Shown piece after piece: positions 60,108 through 64,000 of a stretch of 64,000 nt of DNA. The notes beneath the pieces are model-generated. The model made no database searches and was not told where the DNA came from. It saw only the letters and a program-made list of their open reading frames with translations. The translations under genes were made by a program, and so were the position numbers. The stretch is from CAVPMN01 sp963706425. GTDB lineage: Bacteria; Actinomycetota; Acidimicrobiia; Acidimicrobiales; Acidimicrobilacustridaceae. Position 1 is the stretch's first letter. The number at the start of each line of letters is the position of its first letter. The stretch is taken from NCBI GenBank assembly GCA_963706425.1, contig CAVPMN010000003.1, positions 221,375 to 285,374 on the forward strand, written 5' to 3'.

Positions 60108-61664
60108 ATGGCCGACGAGAACCAGCGCACCGACGAGGATCTTGGATCTGACGCCGAGGAGGCGCCGTCGACCATCCGTGCGCAGCGGCTCGACAAGCTC
60201 GCCCGCCTCCGCGAGGCGGGTGTGGAGCCCTATCCCTACCGCTTCGACCGCGATCACACCATCGGCGAGGTGCGTGAGAAGTGGGGTGCTCTCGAGGCCG
60301 GAGCAGAGACCGACGATCGTGTGCGCATCGCCGGTCGCATCTTGCTCAAGCGAGAGCAGGGCCGGCTGACGTTCGCCAACATCCGTGACCGGGCCGGCGA
60401 CGTGCAGCTCTTCGTGGCCCAGGGGGCGCTCGGCAAGGAGCGCTTCGTCGCGTTCAACGATCTCGACCGGGGCGACTGGATCGGGGTCGAGGGCACCGTG
60501 ATGGTGACGAAGAAGGGCGAGCTGTCGGTCAAGATCGATCAGTTCGAGCTGCTGTCGAAGTCGCTACGGCCATTGCCCGACAAGTGGAAGGGCCTCAGCG
60601 ACATCGACACGCGCTATCGCCAGCGGTACGTCGACCTGGTCGTCAACGACGACGCCCGCAGGGTGTTCGCCGTGCGCCACGCCGCAGTGGACGCCATCCG
60701 CTCGTGCCTTCGCGACCGTGACTACGTCGAGGTCGAGACACCGATCCTCAGCCTCACGCAGGGTGGGGCCACGGCCCGACCGTTCGTCACCCACTACAGC
60801 GCCCTCGACCTCGACTCCTATCTGCGCATCGCCCTCGAGCTGCCTCTGAAGCGTCTCGTCGTGGGCGGCCTCGAGCGGGTGTTCGAGATCGGTCGGGTGT
60901 TCCGCAACGAAGGGCTCGACACCCGCCACAACCCCGAGTTCACCATGCTCGAGGCCTACGAGGCGTTCGCCGACTACACGGAGATGATGACCCTCACCGA
61001 GGACCTCGTCGCGGCGGCCGCGATGGCCGCCAACGGCACCACCAAGGTGACGTTGCGGGGTCGCGACATCGACCTGGCCCCACCCTGGCCGCGCATCACC
61101 ATGGCCGACCTCATCACCCAGACGGTCGGCGTGCAGATGAGCGCCTCGATGCCGGTCGACGAGGCCCGTCGTGTGCTCGACGATCTCGGCGTGGCCTACC
61201 AGAGCCACTGGGGCCCGGGCCGGCTGATGTTCGAGGTCTACGACGAGTTGGCCGAAGGCAAGGTCTTCGAGCCCACGATCGTGATCGATCACCCCCGTGA
61301 GGTCTCGCCCCTGGCGAAGCCGCATCGCGACGATCCCTCGCTGGCCGAGCGCTTCGAGGTGATCGTCGACGGGCGCGAGCTGGCCAACGCCTACAGCGAG
61401 CTCAACGATCCGGTCGAGCAGCTGACCCGCTTCCAGGCCGAGGCAGAGGCCAAGGCGGCCGGTGACCTCGAGGCCGGCGACGTCGATCTCGACTACATCC
61501 GGGCCCTCGAATACGGGCTGCCGCCCACGGGTGGCATGGGCATGGGGATCGATCGACTGATCATGCTGCTGGCGGGAGTCGAGAGCATCCGCGAGGTCAT
61601 CCTCTTCCCGACGTTGCGCCCCGAGGTGGGGCTCGACCGCGCCGAGTTCGACACCGACCGCTAG
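60108..61664 (+). CDS. lysS: Lysyl-tRNA synthetase, class II
   Basis: 518 residues. OB-fold anticodon domain (RVRIAGRILLKREQGRLTFANIRDRAGDVQLFV), motif 1 (FAVRHAAVDAIRSCLRDRDYVEVETPIL), motif 2 (FEIGRVFRNEGLDTRHNPEFTMLEAYEAFADY), motif 3 (GLPPTGGMGMGIDRLIMLL). ATG 60108 follows AGAGGA at 5 bases. The start gives the acidic head MADENQRTDEDLGSD. Its stop overlaps the convergent transporter gene by two bases. Confidence 0.97.
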   Translation: MADENQRTDEDLGSDAEEAPSTIRAQRLDKLARLREAGVEPYPYRFDRDHTIGEVREKWGALEAGAETDDRVRIAGRILLKREQGRLTFANIRDRAGDVQLFVAQGALGKERFVAFNDLDRGDWIGVEGTVMVTKKGELSVKIDQFELLSKSLRPLPDKWKGLSDIDTRYRQRYVDLVVNDDARRVFAVRHAAVDAIRSCLRDRDYVEVETPILSLTQGGATARPFVTHYSALDLDSYLRIALELPLKRLVVGGLERVFEIGRVFRNEGLDTRHNPEFTMLEAYEAFADYTEMMTLTEDLVAAAAMAANGTTKVTLRGRDIDLAPPWPRITMADLITQTVGVQMSASMPVDEARRVLDDLGVAYQSHWGPGRLMFEVYDELAEGKVFEPTIVIDHPREVSPLAKPHRDDPSLAERFEVIVDGRELANAYSELNDPVEQLTRFQAEAEAKAAGDLEAGDVDLDYIRALEYGLPPTGGMGMGIDRLIMLLAGVESIREVILFPTLRPEVGLDRAEFDTDR

Positions 61665-62551
61665 CCATGGGTGACCGGCGCGCCTCCCGCGCCCGCCGAC
61701 GCCGCTTCGGCTCTCCCGGCTGAGCGGGCCAGCGCCAAGGCGGCGACGATGGCGGCGCCGGCGCTCGCCACCAGCAGCAACCGGTTGGCGGCCGTGTCGA
61801 CCCGGAACCGCTCGTGGTAGATGAGCACGCCCAGCAACGTGCCGGTGAGCGGTTCGAGGCCGGTGATCGACGGTAGGGACGCCCGTAGCCCGCCGGCCTG
61901 ATAGGCCGACTGCTGTAGGAACGCCCCTGCGCAGATGCTGATGATCAGCGCCCACGTCTCCCAGGTGGCGACCACCGAGACCAGGCCGTCGTCGAGGCCG
62001 CGCACGACCGTCTTGGTGAGGGCGTCGGTGGTGCCGTAGAGGATGCCGGCTGCGGAGCCGAGCAGCAGTGCCCGTCGTGCGCCCCGGCGGCGGGCCGCGC
62101 TCGACACCAGCACGATGACCAGCGGGTAGATGACGACCAGTGCGGCCAGCCAGGCTCGGGCGTCGCCGTCGTCGTTGCCGTCGGTCGGATCGCCGACGAT
62201 CAAGAAGACAGCGAGGCCCACGGTGAGCAGCACCGCCCAGGCGAAGTCGGCGGGCGCCAGCTTGCGGCCGGTATATCGGGCGCTCAGCGGCAGGGCGAAC
62301 AGCAGCATCGTGACGAGGAGCGGCTGCACGATGATGAGCGAGCCGATGGCCAACGCGGCCGCCTGTGTGAGGTAGCCGGCCGCGTCCGTGCCGAGGCCCG
62401 CCAGCCACATCGGCTGCTTGACGAGTCGGGTGACGAGGCCGGCGCTGAGGGCATCCTCGTCGGGCACGGTGGAGGCGGCTCGTTGCTGGAGCACCGACGC
62501 CACTGCGAACAGGAACGCAGCGAACAGGGCGAGCGCGACCGTGACCAGCAT
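61661..62551 (-). CDS. DMT-superfamily (EamA-like) membrane transporter
   Basis: 296 residues with about ten hydrophobic segments, starting MLVTVALALFAAFLFAVASVLQQRAA. Inner repeats (GYLTQAAALAIGSLIIVQPLLVTMLLFALPLSARY; WALIISICAGAFLQQSAYQAGGLRASLPSITGLEPLTGTLLGVLIYHE) fit a two-times-five-helix exporter of the DMT family. Substrate unknown. The longer upstream extension of the frame is antisense to the crotonase gene and rejected. Divergent from that gene with only 27 bases between starts. Confidence 0.85.
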   Translation of the reverse strand: MLVTVALALFAAFLFAVASVLQQRAASTVPDEDALSAGLVTRLVKQPMWLAGLGTDAAGYLTQAAALAIGSLIIVQPLLVTMLLFALPLSARYTGRKLAPADFAWAVLLTVGLAVFLIVGDPTDGNDDGDARAWLAALVVIYPLVIVLVSSAARRRGARRALLLGSAAGILYGTTDALTKTVVRGLDDGLVSVVATWETWALIISICAGAFLQQSAYQAGGLRASLPSITGLEPLTGTLLGVLIYHERFRVDTAANRLLLVASAGAAIVAALALARSAGRAEAASAGAGGAPVTHG

Positions 62552-62578
62552 GGGTGTGCGGAGGGTAGCGTGACCGCC
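62552..62578. promoter_or_regulatory. Divergent promoter region of 27 bases
   Basis: The plus strand has TAGCGT (62566-62571) 7 bases before GTG 62579. The minus strand has TACCCT about 10 bases before ATG 62551, and the two boxes overlap. Both genes thus seem leaderless with mutually exclusive -10 sites. This is read from motif only. Confidence 0.45.
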
Positions 62579-63453
62579 GTGGCCGACGAGAGGACCGCCC
62601 AGGCCGCCGACCCGGCAGCCGACCGCCCCGCGGTGCGCTACGAGCCCGACGGCCCGGTGGTGGTGATCGTCATCGACCGCCCGGCGGTTCGCAACGCCGT
62701 CGACGCGCCCACCGCCGCGATGTTGGCCGAGGCGTTCCGGCGCTTCGAGGCCGCCGACGACTTGGCGGTGGCGGTGCTCGCCGGTGCCGGTGGCACGTTC
62801 TGTGCCGGCGCCGACCTGAAGGCGATCTCGGCTGGTCGCGGCAACCGCGTCGACGTCACGGGCGACGGTCCGATGGGGCCGACCCGGATGATGCTCTCCA
62901 AGCCGGTGATCGCCGCGGTCGAGGGTTGGGCCGTGGCGGGAGGCCTGGAGCTGGCGGCGTGGTGCGATCTGCGGGTGGCTGCCGACGACGCCGTGTTCGG
63001 TGTGTACTGCCGACGTTGGGGGGTGCCGCTGGTCGACGGCGGCACGATCCGCCTGCCCCGGCTCATCGGCCAGAGTCGGGCGCTCGACCTGATCCTCACT
63101 GGGCGGGGCGTGTCGGGGGACGAGGCGGTGGCGATGGGCCTGGTCAACCGGCTCGCTCCGGCGGGCGGGGCACGAGACGCCGCAGTGCAGCTCGCCCATG
63201 AGCTGGCGGCGCTGCCGCAGCGCTGCCTGCGGTCGGACCGCCGCTCGGCCTACGAGCAGTGGGACCTGGGGCTTGACGAGGCCCTGGACCGCGGACCGAG
63301 CTCGGCCTCGGCGTCATCGCATCCGGCGAGACACGAGCAGGAGCGACGCTATTCGCGCAGGGCGCGGGCCGCCCGGCTCGGCCGCCGGACCGTCACCGGC
63401 GCACTAGCGTCTGCACCCATGTGTGGCCGGTTCGTGGCGGCGTCGCCGCCTGA
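62579..63453 (+). CDS. Enoyl-CoA hydratase/isomerase family (crotonase), with -1 frameshift near the end
   Basis: About 260-290 residues. Oxyanion-hole stretch GAGGTFCAGADLKAI, then KPVIAAVEGWAVAGGLELAAWCDLRVAADDAVFG (Glu equivalent to rat Glu144 kept) and VYCRRWGVPLVDGGTIRLPRLIGQSRALDLILTGRGV, where the equivalent of Glu164 is Cys, as in a known crotonase subgroup. So a hydratase role is uncertain; isomerase or other crotonase chemistry is possible. Near 63290-63298 one base is missing: after LGLDEAL the sequence resumes as ELGLGVIASGETRAGATLFAQGAGR. In the unrepaired frame it would run straight through the next gene. The stop is 63453 or, with a further shift, 63407. Confidence 0.82.
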
Positions 63454-64000
63454 TGAGATCGCCCGCTACTTCGGGGCCAGCGCGCCGGAGGCCCTGCTCG
63501 AGCCGAGCTACAACGTCGCTCCCACGTCTGACATCTATGCGGTGCTCGAGGACGGATCGACCCGCAAGGTCGAGGCGCTGCACTGGGGCCTGGTGCCCCG
63601 ATGGGCGAAGGACCCCTCGGTCGGCAGTCGCATGATCAACGCCCGCGCCGAGACCCTTGCCAGCAAGAACGCCTTCAAGAGCGCCTTCGCCAAACGGCGC
63701 TGCATCATCCCGGCCGATGGCTTCTATGAATGGAAGAAGCTTTCGGGGCAGAAGGCCAAGCAGCCCTACTTCATCCATCGTGAGGACGGCGAGCCATTGG
63801 CGTTCGCCGGGCTGTGGGAAGTGTGGCGCAACCCCGACTCTCCGGAGCACGAAGAGGTGCACTCGTGCTGCATCATCACCGGCGAGCCCAACGAGAAGGT
63901 GCGTGAGATCCACGACCGCATGCCGGTCATCCTCCCTGCCACCGCATGGGAGAAGTGGCTCGACACCGACAATCACGACGTCGACCTCCTTGGGCAGACT
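63419..64000 (+). CDS. SRAP/HMCES-family abasic-site protein, 3' end cut by window
   Basis: 194 residues visible. MCGRFVAASPPDEIARYF has the catalytic Cys2 that crosslinks to abasic sites in single-stranded DNA. Also SYNVAPTSDIYAV, LHWGLVPRWAKDPSVGSRMINARAETL, RRCIIPADGFYEWKK (catalytic Glu region), and EIHDRMPVILP with the conserved His. Bacterial YedK protects abasic sites in replication. TAGCGT lies 8 bases before ATG 63419, a leaderless pattern. The frame stays open to the window edge. Confidence 0.94.
   Translation, partial: MCGRFVAASPPDEIARYFGASAPEALLEPSYNVAPTSDIYAVLEDGSTRKVEALHWGLVPRWAKDPSVGSRMINARAETLASKNAFKSAFAKRRCIIPADGFYEWKKLSGQKAKQPYFIHREDGEPLAFAGLWEVWRNPDSPEHEEVHSCCIITGEPNEKVREIHDRMPVILPATAWEKWLDTDNHDVDLLGQT

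Noticed and set aside
60564..62408. Long minus-strand frame opposite lysS
   Set aside because: Antisense shadow of a strongly conserved synthetase, with His/Gly-rich composition and no domains.

Overview
The window is 64 kb of very GC-rich DNA with dense, mostly plus-strand, translationally coupled operons (many ATGA, GTGA or TGATG stop-start overlaps). Protein content, gene order and the 16S/23S sequences point to an actinobacterium outside the classic mycobacterial/streptomycete group, most likely class Acidimicrobiia; this placement is an inference from recognisable rRNA and protein features, not from a search. Many gene heads have a TAnnnT box only 6 to 9 bases before the start codon, the pattern of leaderless transcripts.

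Layout. 1-4.1 kb: 3' end of pheT, an Ada-AlkA fusion plus ogt (alkylation repair), and a pirin. 4.2-12.5 kb: a complete arginine operon argCJBDFRGH, preceded by a leaderless promoter overlapped by a probable ARG box. 12.5-16 kb: a hotdog thioesterase, mpg, a NUDIX protein, a small membrane protein and tyrS. 16-21.7 kb: one rrn operon (16S-23S-5S, no spacer tRNA) with RNase III processing stems and a strong terminator. 21.7-27.6 kb: a TPR protein, an ssb-like protein, class I aldolase and korAB (2-oxoacid:ferredoxin oxidoreductase). 27.7-37.7 kb: DUF1015, a HAD phosphatase, phasin-like protein, tlyA, nadK, recN, pyrG, NUDIX, xerD, a DksA-type zinc finger and an HD protein. 37.7-50.8 kb: glsA, trpS, scpA, scpB, rluB, aroH, tyrA, aroA, cmk, plsC, an HD protein, ispH, a PDZ/radical-SAM (DUF512) protein and der. 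51-55.5 kb: a PP2C phosphatase, an acyl-CoA carboxyltransferase, a small zinc-ribbon membrane protein and an orphan peptide-binding lipoprotein. 55.7-57.4 kb: tRNA-Pro(GGG) carrying a 1.6-kb integrated remnant between 42-bp direct repeats (decayed integrase, one secreted-protein gene). 57.6-64 kb: a TAT-exported multicopper oxidase, a 40-residue membrane peptide, lysS, a DMT transporter, a crotonase and a truncated SRAP/HMCES gene.

The backbone from pheT through the arg genes, mpg-tyrS, HAD-tlyA-nadK-recN-pyrG-NUDIX-xerD, scpAB-rluB-cmk-der follows the order known from Mycobacterium tuberculosis Rv1649-Rv1713, so most of the window is ancient conserved chromosome with local insertions. Together the genes supply arginine and aromatic amino acids, aminoacyl-tRNAs, ribosome assembly, chromosome segregation and repair.

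A striking technical or biological feature is that at least eleven conserved genes (argC, argR, argG, tyrS, korA twice, scpB, rluB, the peptide-binding protein twice, and others) are each broken by a single extra base, nearly always +1. Essential genes are among them, so I read this mainly as insertion errors in the underlying assembly and annotate the restored genes as coding. I found no CRISPR array, no toxin-antitoxin or recognised defence system, and no clearly new multi-gene system; the best leads are the tRNA-Pro remnant, the leaderless-promoter pattern, the 51-base palindrome after korB, the repeat at the start of rluB, the ACG start of tlyA and two small uncharacterised membrane proteins.
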